A DNA stretch of 10,998 nucleotides from an uncultured Ignavibacteria bacterium (GTDB lineage Bacteria > Bacteroidota > Ignavibacteria > Ignavibacteriales > Ignavibacteriaceae), in assembly GCA_937996765.1 (NCBI GenBank), contig CALKUG010000272.1, forward strand, positions 1 through 10,998, read 5' to 3'. Made by a program: the position numbers and the translations under genes. Shown here piece by piece: positions 1-8,540 of the stretch. The notes beneath the pieces were generated by a model, which made no database searches, was not told the DNA's origin, and saw only the letters and a list, made by a program, of their open reading frames with translations. Position 1 is the first letter of the stretch. Each line of letters begins with the position of its first letter.

Positions 1-1
1 T

Positions 2-2770
2 AAGGCCGCAGTTATTAACCCAGTAACTTATCGCACAGAGTATTCACAAGAATCAGAATTTGAAGCTGCGTATAGAGAGTGGAAAGACGACCACCGTCAG
101 AATAATGTGTTAAGCGGATTGTTTTCGGTAAACTATATTCTTTACCGGAATCAACTAAGGTCCTTATATATTTCATCACCGGCGCTCACTCATTGGGCTC
201 AAAGTTTGAGAAAATCTCTTCTAGCAAAAAGTGCTCCAATATTGTCAATAGTTATCATTACTTGGAAGAGATCCGAAATGCTTTTTCTCTGTTTAACAGA
301 GTTGTTTAGCAAACTTTATTATAAATCGGATTTTGAGATTATTATTGGCTTGAACCAACCGGACTCTGATACTCTGGAGGTTGTAAAGCAGTTTTATTTT
401 AATAAAATAGTTGTTTCAGAGAAAAATGAGGGTGTTCAGCTATATTTTTCTTTGTATGCAAAAACAAAAGGAAAGTATGTTATAACTGTTGATGACGATG
501 TGCTTCAATTTCCTGAAGCATTTGATAAAAAGATGATTGAGTATTTAGAGTTTTATAAGGATTATGAATATCTCTCTTTAAATGTTGTGCAAAACGAATT
601 GACTTCAGGAGCTCGGCCAAGTATTGAAAATTATAACTTGGATTATCGAGGAGATAAAAAAGTTCTTGAAGGCTCAGCGGGAGGTTGGTGTGCAATTGGG
701 CATGGCCCCATTATAAGGAGAATTGTGCCTGAGAAAATTGAAGATATAAGTTTTTACATTGGTGAAGATGCATATATTAACAATGTCATCACAAAAGTAA
801 TGCATAAAAAAGTTGGAGTTATTGAACCGCTTATTTGTCTGCATGCTTCTGATGCAACATATTCTTCGTATTTCTCACTATTGGATAGGGACACAGAAAA
901 ATACTCGGTTGTGGGACTGGAAGACTCCAAGAATGGATATATCTCATTTAAAAACTCTTTAAATAAAAGTACACAGCTTGCAATTATAATTCCTGTATTT
1001 AATAAATGGGAATTCACAAGAGTATGCATTGAGTCATTAGAGAGGACACTTAAGTTTGATACCATCGAGGTTATTGTTGTGGATAACGCCTCAACGGACG
1101 AAACTCAATTTCGCTTGCAAGAGATGCTCAAGGAAAAACCTTGGTTAAAATACATCCGGAATATCGAAAATTTGGGTTTCTCAAAAGCGTGTAACATAGG
1201 AGCTTATGCAAGTAATTCCAACAACATTCTATTCTTAAACAACGATACTGAAGCTATTGATGGATGGTTAATCCCCCTCATAAAAATAATTGAAAGTGAC
1301 CCAACGGTGGGAATTGTTGGCTCAAAACTTTTGTACAAAGATGAAACAATTCAACATGCAGGTGTTGGTATGTTGTTTTCGGGAAAAAATCCCGCTGACC
1401 CATTAATGGCTAACCATTTGTACGCGCATTCTGAAAAGGAAAGGCAAGAAGCAAATCTTTCCTGGTCGTATCAAGCTGTTACGGGTGCCTGTCTGATGGT
1501 AAGAGCAGGTTGGTTTAAAACTAACAATGGTTTTGACGAAAATTATTGGAATGGTTACGAGGATGTAGATTTATGTCTAAGGGCTATAAAATCAGGTTAC
1601 AAAGTAGTATATGTGCCTGAGAGTGTGTTATATCACTTTGAATCTAAAAGTGGACCTGAAAGATTCTTAAAAGCCACTCAGAATATTTCGCTTTTGCATA
1701 AACGTTGGATTGGAAATGCGCTCTACGATTTCATTAAAGAAGAGGATAGCATTGTTCAAAACCCAAATTGTTATTTCCAAAGATACTACTACAATACTAT
1801 TGCCGTTGTTGTTCCGCATTACGGAGAACTGAAATATTTAGCATTGTTTGTCGAATCTCTAAAATCAGCATTTGATAAAAGTATTGAACTTATTGTTATA
1901 AACAACTCAGGTGATAAAGAATCGGGTGAGTATTTAATGTCTCTGAGGAAAGATTTTCCTCTGTTGAAGGTGATTACACCTGAACATAATCTTGGTTTTC
2001 CGAAAAGCATTAACGAGGGTCTGCGTATTGCCAACTCACGATACATACTTATAGCAAACAACGACATTGTTTTACCGCCAAATACTCTTACTCGGCTATT
2101 AACTACATTGGAAAGTAATAAGGATTATGGCATGGTAGGCCCTGTTTCCAATTCAGTGAGTGGGCTTCAGATTGTTGATGATGCCGCATATTCGAGTTTG
2201 GATGAGATGAGCCATTACGCAGTAAAAAGGCGTGAAGAATTCAAGAACACTAAAAGAATTTTCCCAAGAATAGCTTTCTTGTGCACCCTCATAAAAAGGG
2301 AAGTAATTGAACGGATTGGTTTATTGGATGAACGATTTACCCCGGGGAATTTTGAGGATGATGATTACTGTCTCAGAGTTCAGCTGGCAGGGTATAAAAC
2401 GGTTATAGATGATAGTGTCTTTATTCATCATTTTGGTTCAGTGAACTTTAAGAAGAACGGAAATGATGCGTATAAAAATTTGATAGAAGTTAACAGAAAA
2501 AAATTCGTTGGGAAGTGGGGTGCAGACCCTAACCAGTTGTGGTTGGAAAATATGGCACCAAAAAATAACACACTACTCATTCAATCTACGTTTAACAAGG
2601 TTGAGGATGCCTTAAAAACAGCAGCCGAGTTTCTTAAACATGGTGATTATGAGGGTGCTTTGTACTACTATTCTGAAGCCCTGAGTGGTTTACAAAACCG
2701 TTCGGAGTACCATACTCAATTTGCACAAGTAACTAATTTGGTTAAAAAGCTTTCTGAGATGCTTGTGTAA
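2..2770 (+). CDS. Multi-domain GT2 glycosyltransferase with TPR-like tail, 5' end cut by window edge
   Basis: The reading frame is open from base 2, with 922 visible codons and no upstream stop. The GTG at 107 is therefore probably internal and the true start lies left of the window. Counting visible codons from base 2, three GT-A family-2 domains follow one another. Domain 1 (about 81-285) begins LSIVIITWKR and has an acidic DDD at 164-166 and a GED at 254-256. Domain 2 (about 326-570) has IIIPVFNKWEF, VVDNASTDE, NND at 413-415 and YEDVDLCLRA near 519. Domain 3 (about 599-840) has VVVPHYGELKY, NND at 686-688 and FEDDDYCLRV near 784. Domains 2 and 3 resemble rhamnosyltransferase-like GT2 enzymes, where NND replaces the usual DXD. 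A helical pair near 864-897 looks like one TPR (GDYEGALYYYSEAL). No signal peptide or membrane segment is visible. It probably adds several sugars in sequence in the cytoplasm; donors and acceptor are unknown. The first 35 visible codons may be the end of a further upstream domain. The family assignment is firm; the substrate is not. Confidence 0.9.
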   Translation, partial: KAAVINPVTYRTEYSQESEFEAAYREWKDDHRQNNVLSGLFSVNYILYRNQLRSLYISSPALTHWAQSLRKSLLAKSAPILSIVIITWKRSEMLFLCLTELFSKLYYKSDFEIIIGLNQPDSDTLEVVKQFYFNKIVVSEKNEGVQLYFSLYAKTKGKYVITVDDDVLQFPEAFDKKMIEYLEFYKDYEYLSLNVVQNELTSGARPSIENYNLDYRGDKKVLEGSAGGWCAIGHGPIIRRIVPEKIEDISFYIGEDAYINNVITKVMHKKVGVIEPLICLHASDATYSSYFSLLDRDTEKYSVVGLEDSKNGYISFKNSLNKSTQLAIIIPVFNKWEFTRVCIESLERTLKFDTIEVIVVDNASTDETQFRLQEMLKEKPWLKYIRNIENLGFSKACNIGAYASNSNNILFLNNDTEAIDGWLIPLIKIIESDPTVGIVGSKLLYKDETIQHAGVGMLFSGKNPADPLMANHLYAHSEKERQEANLSWSYQAVTGACLMVRAGWFKTNNGFDENYWNGYEDVDLCLRAIKSGYKVVYVPESVLYHFESKSGPERFLKATQNISLLHKRWIGNALYDFIKEEDSIVQNPNCYFQRYYYNTIAVVVPHYGELKYLALFVESLKSAFDKSIELIVINNSGDKESGEYLMSLRKDFPLLKVITPEHNLGFPKSINEGLRIANSRYILIANNDIVLPPNTLTRLLTTLESNKDYGMVGPVSNSVSGLQIVDDAAYSSLDEMSHYAVKRREEFKNTKRIFPRIAFLCTLIKREVIERIGLLDERFTPGNFEDDDYCLRVQLAGYKTVIDDSVFIHHFGSVNFKKNGNDAYKNLIEVNRKKFVGKWGADPNQLWLENMAPKNNTLLIQSTFNKVEDALKTAAEFLKHGDYEGALYYYSEALSGLQNRSEYHTQFAQVTNLVKKLSEMLV

Positions 2771-2835
2771 GTAAAGTCTTAAGTAAATAATTTGTATTTT
2801 TCGCTAATAAATCAACAACGTTTGTTTGAACCTTT

Positions 2836-2840
2836 GGAGA
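2836..2840 (+). promoter_or_regulatory. Ribosome binding site for the stand-alone TPR gene
   Basis: GGAGA lies 4 bases before the ATG at 2845. It is the best Shine-Dalgarno match in the window and fixes this start. It sits in the only sizeable gap between plus-strand genes (2771-2844), so translation here begins independently of the upstream gene. Confidence 0.7.
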
Positions 2841-2844
2841 TTCT

Positions 2845-4086
2845 ATGAAAACATTTCATGAACTTTTTGTATCTGCCTATGAGCAGTTTTCATCAAAAGA
2901 TTTTGCCGCTGCCATTATTCTATGCAATCAGGCTGAGAGTGTATATGAGCCATCATTAAGTAAGCAAGGTGTGAATCTTGAAGATTTATACATACTAAAG
3001 GGTTCCTGTTATTACAGCGTAAGTGATTTTGAACAAGCAAAAGGAGCTTTTGAAAAAGCCCTGAGGATAAGCCCAAACTCTTCACTTGCATGTCAAGGTT
3101 TAGGGAAGGTTCTCTTTATTGAGGGGAATCTTGAGGGCTCAAGAGTAATGCTCGAATACTCAGTGCAATACGACCCCGCCAACGAAACAGCTCAGCAATA
3201 TTTGGATGAAGTTATAAAGGTTATTGAAGAGGAATCGGAGGGAGAAAGAGAATCTGAAATTTCGCAGAAACTTTCTACGGAACGTAGCGGTGACCCCGGT
3301 TACGACTCGCTCGGAGATGCGTATAAACTGTTTTCTCAAAAAAAATATGATGAAGCTTTGCAGCTATTAGGTACTCTACAGACTGAGTATGAGATTCGTT
3401 TGGCAAGTGTTCAGAACTTTACAGGATTCAACTATCTTGCTCTGCAGCAATTCACTGAAGCAAAAAGGTTTTTTGAACTTGCACTTACTACCAACCCTAA
3501 ATCCTCACAGGCAAACGCCGGCTTGGGTGAGTATTACTACTTAAACAATGATGATTCAAAAGCATCAGAATATTTTTTCACAGCACTCAAATTAAATCCT
3601 ATGAACGAGTTTGCAAAAGCAGGGCTCAAGAAATTGGGTAAAGAAGTGCCTGAAACTTCTGGTACAAAAAACAGAGAATTAAACGACATTGTTACAGCAG
3701 CATACGACAAGTTTTCACAAAAGGATTTTGCTGCCGCTCTTATGCTGTTGAATAGTGCTGAGCATTTGGTGAATGCTCTACAATCCGCAGAAAACGAAAC
3801 AAAGTCCAGTTATTACAATTTTAAGGGATTTATTAACCTTTCACTTCAACGAACAGAAGATGCAAAAGAAATGTTTGAGACCGCTTTGAAGATTGATTCA
3901 AAATCTTCGCAGGCATGTGCTGGATTAGGCGAAGTTCTTTACATTGGCGGAGAAGATGAAAAAGCAAAAGTAATGTTTGAACACGCGGTTAATAACAATC
4001 CCGAGAACTCTTATGCAAAAAGCTCTTTAGCAAAAATAAATAAGTCGTTAGGTTATCCCGAGACTCATAATTCGCTTTTCATGTAG
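2845..4086 (+). CDS. Stand-alone TPR protein with three repeated modules
   Basis: This 413-residue protein has no catalytic domain that I can see and is almost entirely TPR helices. Three modules of about 110-120 residues recur at roughly 8-125, 156-265 and 283-400. Each opens with a helix such as AYEQFSSKDFAAA (11-23), AYKLFSQKKYDEA (159-171) or AYDKFSQKDFAAA (286-298). Each continues with canonical TPR pairs ending in motifs such as KALRISPNSS, LALTTNPKSS and TALKIDSKSS, giving about nine TPRs in all. An acidic, probably flexible linker (about 127-150) separates modules 1 and 2. No signal peptide or membrane segment is visible. TPR solenoids bind proteins or peptides; among GT-TPR genes the natural inference is an adaptor or scaffold for the enzymes, or a chaperone for the glycosylated substrate. 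The ATG is supported by GGAGA 4 bases upstream. The next gene starts 9 bases after the stop, so they are probably co-transcribed. TPR identity is secure; the role is inferred. Confidence 0.92.
   Translation: MKTFHELFVSAYEQFSSKDFAAAIILCNQAESVYEPSLSKQGVNLEDLYILKGSCYYSVSDFEQAKGAFEKALRISPNSSLACQGLGKVLFIEGNLEGSRVMLEYSVQYDPANETAQQYLDEVIKVIEEESEGERESEISQKLSTERSGDPGYDSLGDAYKLFSQKKYDEALQLLGTLQTEYEIRLASVQNFTGFNYLALQQFTEAKRFFELALTTNPKSSQANAGLGEYYYLNNDDSKASEYFFTALKLNPMNEFAKAGLKKLGKEVPETSGTKNRELNDIVTAAYDKFSQKDFAAALMLLNSAEHLVNALQSAENETKSSYYNFKGFINLSLQRTEDAKEMFETALKIDSKSSQACAGLGEVLYIGGEDEKAKVMFEHAVNNNPENSYAKSSLAKINKSLGYPETHNSLFM
2866..4044 (+). repeat. Three diverged tandem copies of a TPR module inside one gene
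   Basis: Three copies of a roughly 350-base coding unit begin near 2866, 3310 and 3691. The anchor at 2875 (gcctatgagcagttttcatc) is clearly similar at the DNA level to the one at 3700 (gcatacgacaagttttcaca). A second anchor, around the encoded ACQGLGKVL / ANAGLGEYY / ACAGLGEVL, recurs in the same order. By eye copies 1 and 3 are more alike than either is to copy 2, which points to duplication followed by divergence. Confidence 0.75.
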
Positions 4087-4089
4087 GAA
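4085..4089 (+). promoter_or_regulatory. Ribosome binding site overlapping the upstream stop codon
   Basis: AGGAA starts inside the TAG stop of the TPR gene (4084-4086) and ends 6 bases before the ATG at 4096. This supports that start and suggests that ribosomes finishing the TPR protein can re-initiate on the GT2-TPR gene. Confidence 0.6.
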
Positions 4090-4095
4090 TTTCTG

Positions 4096-5610
4096 ATGCC
4101 AAAACTTTCTCTTAGTATGATTGTAAAAAACGAGGAGAGGTATTTGGCAGAGTGTTTAGATTCTGTTAAAGATATTGCCGATGAGATTGTTATTGTGGAT
4201 ACAGGTTCCACGGATTCCACAGTAGCAATTGCTGAAAAATATAATGCTAAAATTATCTTATTCCCGTGGTGTAATGATTTTTCAGCAGCGCGGAATGAGG
4301 CACTTCGTAATTCAACAGGAGATTATATTCTCTACCTTGATGCAGATGAGCGAGTTACGAAGGAGAGCAAACACGTACTTAAAAAAATAATTCAAGAAAA
4401 AAGAGAAGTAGGATACTCGTGTATTCTCAGGAATCGTGATGAACAAGGGGGGAGGCCAAGCATGATGAGGTATGTTCGTCTTTTTGCCAATTCTCCTAAA
4501 ATTCGCTTTGAGGGTAGGGTACACGAACAGATTCTTAATTCTCTAACAAAAAGCAATTATCGCATTGAAGAATGCAATGTTGAACTCCTTCATATAGGGT
4601 ACGATGTACCCCTTACAGATCTCAAGAAAAAAGCAGCCCGTAATATTGAACTGCTCCTAATTGATTATGAGGAAGCCCCTTCGGGATATGTGGCGTTTCA
4701 ATTGGGACAAAGCTACGCAATTTTGGAGAATCGTGCAGTTGCTTTTAGGTTCTTTAGCGAAGCTGTAAATTATCCAAATCTACTCTCCGATTATTCCGGC
4801 ATAAGCTATCGTTACATGGCGGCGGAACTACTTCAACAAAAAAAATATAAAGAAGCTCTGAGTTCAATTTCACAAGCATTGATAAAATCCGAAAAACAAC
4901 CACTGGTTCAACTGATTGCTTCAAAGGTTTACTTTGCTTTGGGCGAAAAAAGCAAGGCCATAGAGCATGCACAAATGTGCTATAAATATAACTTGGAATT
5001 GCTTGGAGGGAAAATCTATGGCAGTTATGATATGTATATTGCCCCGAAAGAACTTATTTATCATTTCATTGAACTTGCAATTGAGCACAATGTACAGGAA
5101 ATGTTTAACTATGCGGTTACACTATTAAAAAACTTGCCAAAAAATTATCAAGCGGGGGATGATCTTGAAGCAGTAAGATTAATTGTTTCGGAGAAGCCAA
5201 TTACAAAGCACGACTACCCCAAAATCATAGCACTACTGAATGAAAGAACGTTTAGTAGTTTTAAGCTACTTTTTACATCGCAAAGAAGCTCGGAAGAACA
5301 AGAAGAATTTTACGAACGATGCTTTGAAAAAATTGGTGAAAATATTGAGTACTTAACATCTTATGCAAATTTTGAGATTGCTAAAGAAAATTATCCAAAG
5401 GCAGAGAGTTTAATTGCACTTGGTTTAAAAACGAATGAGTATTATCTGCCGCTATGGTTAATGAGCATTTCAGCAGGCGTTGCACAAGGAAAGATGACCG
5501 AGGTTATGGAAAATATTACGAGAGCAAAAGGCATATTTAAAAACGATTTTTACAGCTGTGGCATACTCGAAAATGTTGAGAAAAAATTAAACGGGTATTT
5601 AAACCAATGA
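4096..5610 (+). CDS. GT2 glycosyltransferase with C-terminal TPR region
   Basis: The 504-residue product begins with a compact GT-A family-2 domain (about 4-170). It shows LSLSMIVKNEERYLAECLDS at 4-23, VDTGSTDSTV at 34-43, WCNDFSAARNEAL at 58-70 and the metal/nucleotide-sugar DAD motif at 82-84 (LYLDADERV). RVHEQI (141-146) and LLHIGYD (164-170) close the domain. This is the pattern of the widespread TPR-associated GT2 enzymes, a group related to SunS-like peptide glycosyltransferases. The rest (about 175-500) is helical repeat with recognisable TPR pairs at about 196-225, 236-265 and 270-300; the later part is more diverged. The enzyme is expected to be cytoplasmic and to transfer one sugar from a nucleotide donor; the TPRs probably select the acceptor. 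It starts 9 bases after the preceding stop and its last 4 bases overlap the next gene. Family is certain, sugar and acceptor unknown. Confidence 0.94.
   Translation: MPKLSLSMIVKNEERYLAECLDSVKDIADEIVIVDTGSTDSTVAIAEKYNAKIILFPWCNDFSAARNEALRNSTGDYILYLDADERVTKESKHVLKKIIQEKREVGYSCILRNRDEQGGRPSMMRYVRLFANSPKIRFEGRVHEQILNSLTKSNYRIEECNVELLHIGYDVPLTDLKKKAARNIELLLIDYEEAPSGYVAFQLGQSYAILENRAVAFRFFSEAVNYPNLLSDYSGISYRYMAAELLQQKKYKEALSSISQALIKSEKQPLVQLIASKVYFALGEKSKAIEHAQMCYKYNLELLGGKIYGSYDMYIAPKELIYHFIELAIEHNVQEMFNYAVTLLKNLPKNYQAGDDLEAVRLIVSEKPITKHDYPKIIALLNERTFSSFKLLFTSQRSSEEQEEFYERCFEKIGENIEYLTSYANFEIAKENYPKAESLIALGLKTNEYYLPLWLMSISAGVAQGKMTEVMENITRAKGIFKNDFYSCGILENVEKKLNGYLNQ
5607..5610 (+). other. ATGA start/stop overlap (translational coupling)
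   Basis: The ATG of the 970-residue fusion and the TGA of the GT2-TPR gene share the four bases ATGA. No good Shine-Dalgarno site precedes this ATG (only a weak ggg about 14 bases away), so translation probably depends on ribosomes arriving from the upstream gene. Confidence 0.85.
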
Positions 5611-8519
5611 ACGATAACGAACTCTTTTCTCTTGCACAAAAGTACCTTCAACAGGGCAACTTTGCAGCCTGTTTAGAAATAATTCAATCCCTCGAGAAAC
5701 GACTGCCAAATACAAAAGAGCTTTTATATGTTAAAGGCATAGCCTATTTGCGATTGGGCAACCATAAGCAGGCAATGGATATTTTTGACTCACTCGTAAC
5801 CCAATATCCAAAGAATGTTGAGTATATTTTAATGGCAGGGGTAGTAAGCGAAAACCTCAACAACCTTCCCGAAGCAGAAAGACTTTATAAAGAATTACTG
5901 AGTATTGATTCCCACAATGTATCCTGCTTGCAGAATCTGGCATCTGTTTATTATAAGCAATCACGTTTTGATGAATCTTTGGATGTGCTTAATACTTTAG
6001 AAAAGATAGAGGGTGCAAGCTATGAACTGCTCTATATAAGAGCTTCCTCATTAATGGGAAAGTACAAGTTGAATGATGCAAGAGCAATATTTAATGCACT
6101 CCTCGAGCAGAACCCCAAAGATTATCGTGTACATTCCAAATATGGAATTTTACTGCAACAGTTGAAACTTAACACCGAAGCAATTGAGCATCTTAATCGT
6201 TCGTTGGAAATTATGCCTACCAACGAAGAAGCCCTCTACGGGTTAGGAATGGTAGCCCTTTCGGATGAAGACGAAAGCAAAGCGTTAGAGTATTTCAATC
6301 AATCTTTAGCTGTTAATCCGAACTATTTGCAAGCATTTGCCGCAATAGGTACGCTTTACTATCATCTTGCGAATTTTGAAACCGCAATTCAATGGTATAA
6401 CAAAGCCCTTGATATACAGAGCGATTACGGACTTGCTCTGTATGGTATCTCACTTTGTTATTACGAAATGGGGCGCTACGATGATGACCTCAGGGTAATA
6501 AATAAAGCACTTGACTCGCAACCAAATGAATCTTCATACAAATTCCATAAGGCCGAGCTGTTACTTTCGGCAGGAGCGTTTAAAGAGGGTTATACCTTTT
6601 ACGAAAAAAGGTTAGAGTTTAGAATTTACAATGAAGTGGTTTATAGCGGCAAGCTGTGGAATGGTGAAGGATTGCCTTCGGATGCTGTATTACTCATTAT
6701 TGATGAGCAAGGTGTAGGCGATTATATAATGGCTTTGAGGTTTGTAAAAGCACTTCATGCTAAAAATGTTAGAATGATTGCGCAGTTGAGACCCTCACTC
6801 CTCTCATTAGCCAAATCATTGAATTATTTTGAACAAACCTTCAAATTAAATGAGCCGTTACCTGAAAAGGTTTTTTATACACACTACTGTTTTGCGGCAA
6901 GTTTGCAATCCTTTTTTATTAAGAGTGAAAATGACTTATCCCATTATCCGGCCCCATACATTAAACCCGATGATACCATTTTTAATAAATGGAAAACTAC
7001 TTTCTCTAAATCCGGGAAAAAAGCAGTAGGCATAATTTGGGCTGGGGCAAAAAATCCAAAGCTCGCACGTAAAAGGCACATGCATCCAAAGTACTTTGCA
7101 CCGTTGGTGTCACTTAATAATGTGCAGCTTTATTCATTGCAATTCGGTTACGGATCTGATTGGCTTCAGGAAACAAATTTTGCCGAGAAAATTATTGATA
7201 TAAGTACCGAAACCAAGGATTTTACTGAGTTTATTGCCGCTATTGCTGCTCTTGATGAATTAGTTACTGTTGATACTGCCGCAGTTCATTTTGCCGGGGC
7301 CATTGGCAAATCGGCAATTGTATTGCTCCCTCATCAGACAGAGTGGCGTTGGATGCGGGGAAGAGAATATACTCCGTGGTACCCACAACATAAAGTGTTG
7401 GTTCAAAGTGTTGTAGGTGATTGGTCTTCGTGCATGGAGCGAGTTACGCCTTTATTTATTGAACGGAAAATTGCCTATGCACTTTCCTCTGGTAGTTTTT
7501 TTGGTTGGGGGATTTGCAGCGATTACCTCACAAAGGAGTCGTTGCAACAACAACACATTGATATCATTGACCAAAACAATACATCGCTTGAGTATAATGG
7601 TACTGTTTTCCATGCGTTAACGGGAGTTGAGTTTGATACTATATCTGCAATACGCGGTACAAAAAATATTGGCTATACTTTTTTTGAAAACGAATTAACA
7701 AATCGTTCTATAGAAAATGGCAAAAAGCTCGATTTAATTTTAGCGGGCTCCACTTGGTGTAAGGAGCGACTGGATGAACAGGGTTTAACCCACAATGGTG
7801 TGTTAATACAAGGAATTGATCCAACTAAATTCTATCCGCAAAATCAACCCAGAGTTAACAACTATTTTACAATTTTTAGCGGTGGAAAATTTGAGTACCG
7901 AAAGGGACAGGATTTAGTTCTCAGAGCTACCAAGGTTATCATGGATAGGTACAAGGATGTTGTGCTAATAAATGCTTGGTACAATATGTGGGAGCAATCT
8001 GTGCGGACGATGGGAGCTTCACCTCATATTCATTTTGATGTAAACAATTTTAATCATCATGAAATGATGAAAAAAGTATATGCAGATAATGGACTTGATG
8101 AAAATAGGATATTAACAATAGGGCTTATTGACAATTCCGAGCTCAATAATCTTTATTCACAAACTGATATTGGAGTTTTTCCTAATAGGTGTGAAGGCGG
8201 AACAAACTTGGTGCTCATGGAATATATGGCATGCGGAAAACCCGTTATTGCATCCTATACTTCCGGACACACGGATATTGTAAATGCTAAAAATGCACTA
8301 TTACTCAAAGACCTTCAACCGCTTGTTATACCAAATTCTGCTGGTGGTATTTTTGCACGATGGGAAGAACCCTCTTTGGATGAACTTATTGAACAAATTG
8401 ATTTTGCCTATAACCACAGAGAACATTTGATGGAATTAGGCAAACAAGGGGCATTCGACCTTGCTCAATTTACTTGGCAAGAGAGCGCAAAGCAATTACT
8501 CAAATATTTAAACAGATAA
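5607..8519 (+). CDS. TPR / GT9-like / GT4 fusion, predicted bifunctional glycosyltransferase
   Basis: The 970-residue product has three parts. Residues 1-335 hold about nine TPRs, for example GNHKQAMDIFDSLVTQYPKN (51-70) and ANFETAIQWYNKALDIQSDY (255-274). Residues about 345-615 form the heptosyltransferase-like (GT9-type) domain common behind bacterial TPRs: IIDEQGVGDYIMALRFVKAL (364-383), VGIIWAGAKNP (474-484), SLQFGYGSDW (510-519), VTVDTAAVHFAGAIGK (553-568) and EWRWMRGREYTPWYP (579-593). Residues about 624-965 form a GT4 (GT-B) enzyme with FSGGKFEYRKGQDLVLRA (757-774) and EGGTNLVLMEYMACGKPVIA (863-882). The second acidic-pair Glu is spaced E-X8-E rather than the usual E-X7-E. Both catalytic modules keep their hallmark residues, so I see no sign that either is dead. 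No membrane segment or signal peptide. It probably adds two sugars to one acceptor; the donors are unknown. The TPR-plus-GT layout recalls O-GlcNAc transferase, but the motifs are GT9-like, not GT41. Confidence 0.93.
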   Translation: MNDNELFSLAQKYLQQGNFAACLEIIQSLEKRLPNTKELLYVKGIAYLRLGNHKQAMDIFDSLVTQYPKNVEYILMAGVVSENLNNLPEAERLYKELLSIDSHNVSCLQNLASVYYKQSRFDESLDVLNTLEKIEGASYELLYIRASSLMGKYKLNDARAIFNALLEQNPKDYRVHSKYGILLQQLKLNTEAIEHLNRSLEIMPTNEEALYGLGMVALSDEDESKALEYFNQSLAVNPNYLQAFAAIGTLYYHLANFETAIQWYNKALDIQSDYGLALYGISLCYYEMGRYDDDLRVINKALDSQPNESSYKFHKAELLLSAGAFKEGYTFYEKRLEFRIYNEVVYSGKLWNGEGLPSDAVLLIIDEQGVGDYIMALRFVKALHAKNVRMIAQLRPSLLSLAKSLNYFEQTFKLNEPLPEKVFYTHYCFAASLQSFFIKSENDLSHYPAPYIKPDDTIFNKWKTTFSKSGKKAVGIIWAGAKNPKLARKRHMHPKYFAPLVSLNNVQLYSLQFGYGSDWLQETNFAEKIIDISTETKDFTEFIAAIAALDELVTVDTAAVHFAGAIGKSAIVLLPHQTEWRWMRGREYTPWYPQHKVLVQSVVGDWSSCMERVTPLFIERKIAYALSSGSFFGWGICSDYLTKESLQQQHIDIIDQNNTSLEYNGTVFHALTGVEFDTISAIRGTKNIGYTFFENELTNRSIENGKKLDLILAGSTWCKERLDEQGLTHNGVLIQGIDPTKFYPQNQPRVNNYFTIFSGGKFEYRKGQDLVLRATKVIMDRYKDVVLINAWYNMWEQSVRTMGASPHIHFDVNNFNHHEMMKKVYADNGLDENRILTIGLIDNSELNNLYSQTDIGVFPNRCEGGTNLVLMEYMACGKPVIASYTSGHTDIVNAKNALLLKDLQPLVIPNSAGGIFARWEEPSLDELIEQIDFAYNHREHLMELGKQGAFDLAQFTWQESAKQLLKYLNR

Positions 8520-8540
8520 TTTTTAGAGAGCAATTCGATT

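Noticed and set aside
107..109. GTG as start of the first gene
   Set aside because: The frame stays open with plausible protein sequence back to base 2 and no Shine-Dalgarno site precedes the GTG, so the gene most likely begins outside the window.
754..1065. Minus-strand open frame opposite GT2 domain 1
   Set aside because: It is antisense to strongly conserved GT2 coding sequence, has no recognisable domain and no ribosome site; it is a shadow frame.
2771..2844. Promoter or terminator in the only sizeable gap
   Set aside because: The gap is AT-rich, with a TAATAA at 2805-2810 and a TAATTTG at 2788-2794. No matching -35 or -33 element at proper spacing and no stem-loop with a U tract was found. 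A promoter is possible but not supported.
7417..7620. Short plus-strand open frame inside the fusion gene
   Set aside because: It lies in another frame within the GT9-like/GT4 join, whose own frame is intact. I considered a frameshift between the two domains, but the main frame reads through without a break.
5607..8519. O-GlcNAc transferase (GT41) for the TPR fusion
   Set aside because: The TPR-then-GT order is similar, but the middle domain shows GT9-like motifs (EQGVGDYI, VDTAAVHFAG, EWRW) and the last domain is GT4; no GT41 signature was seen.
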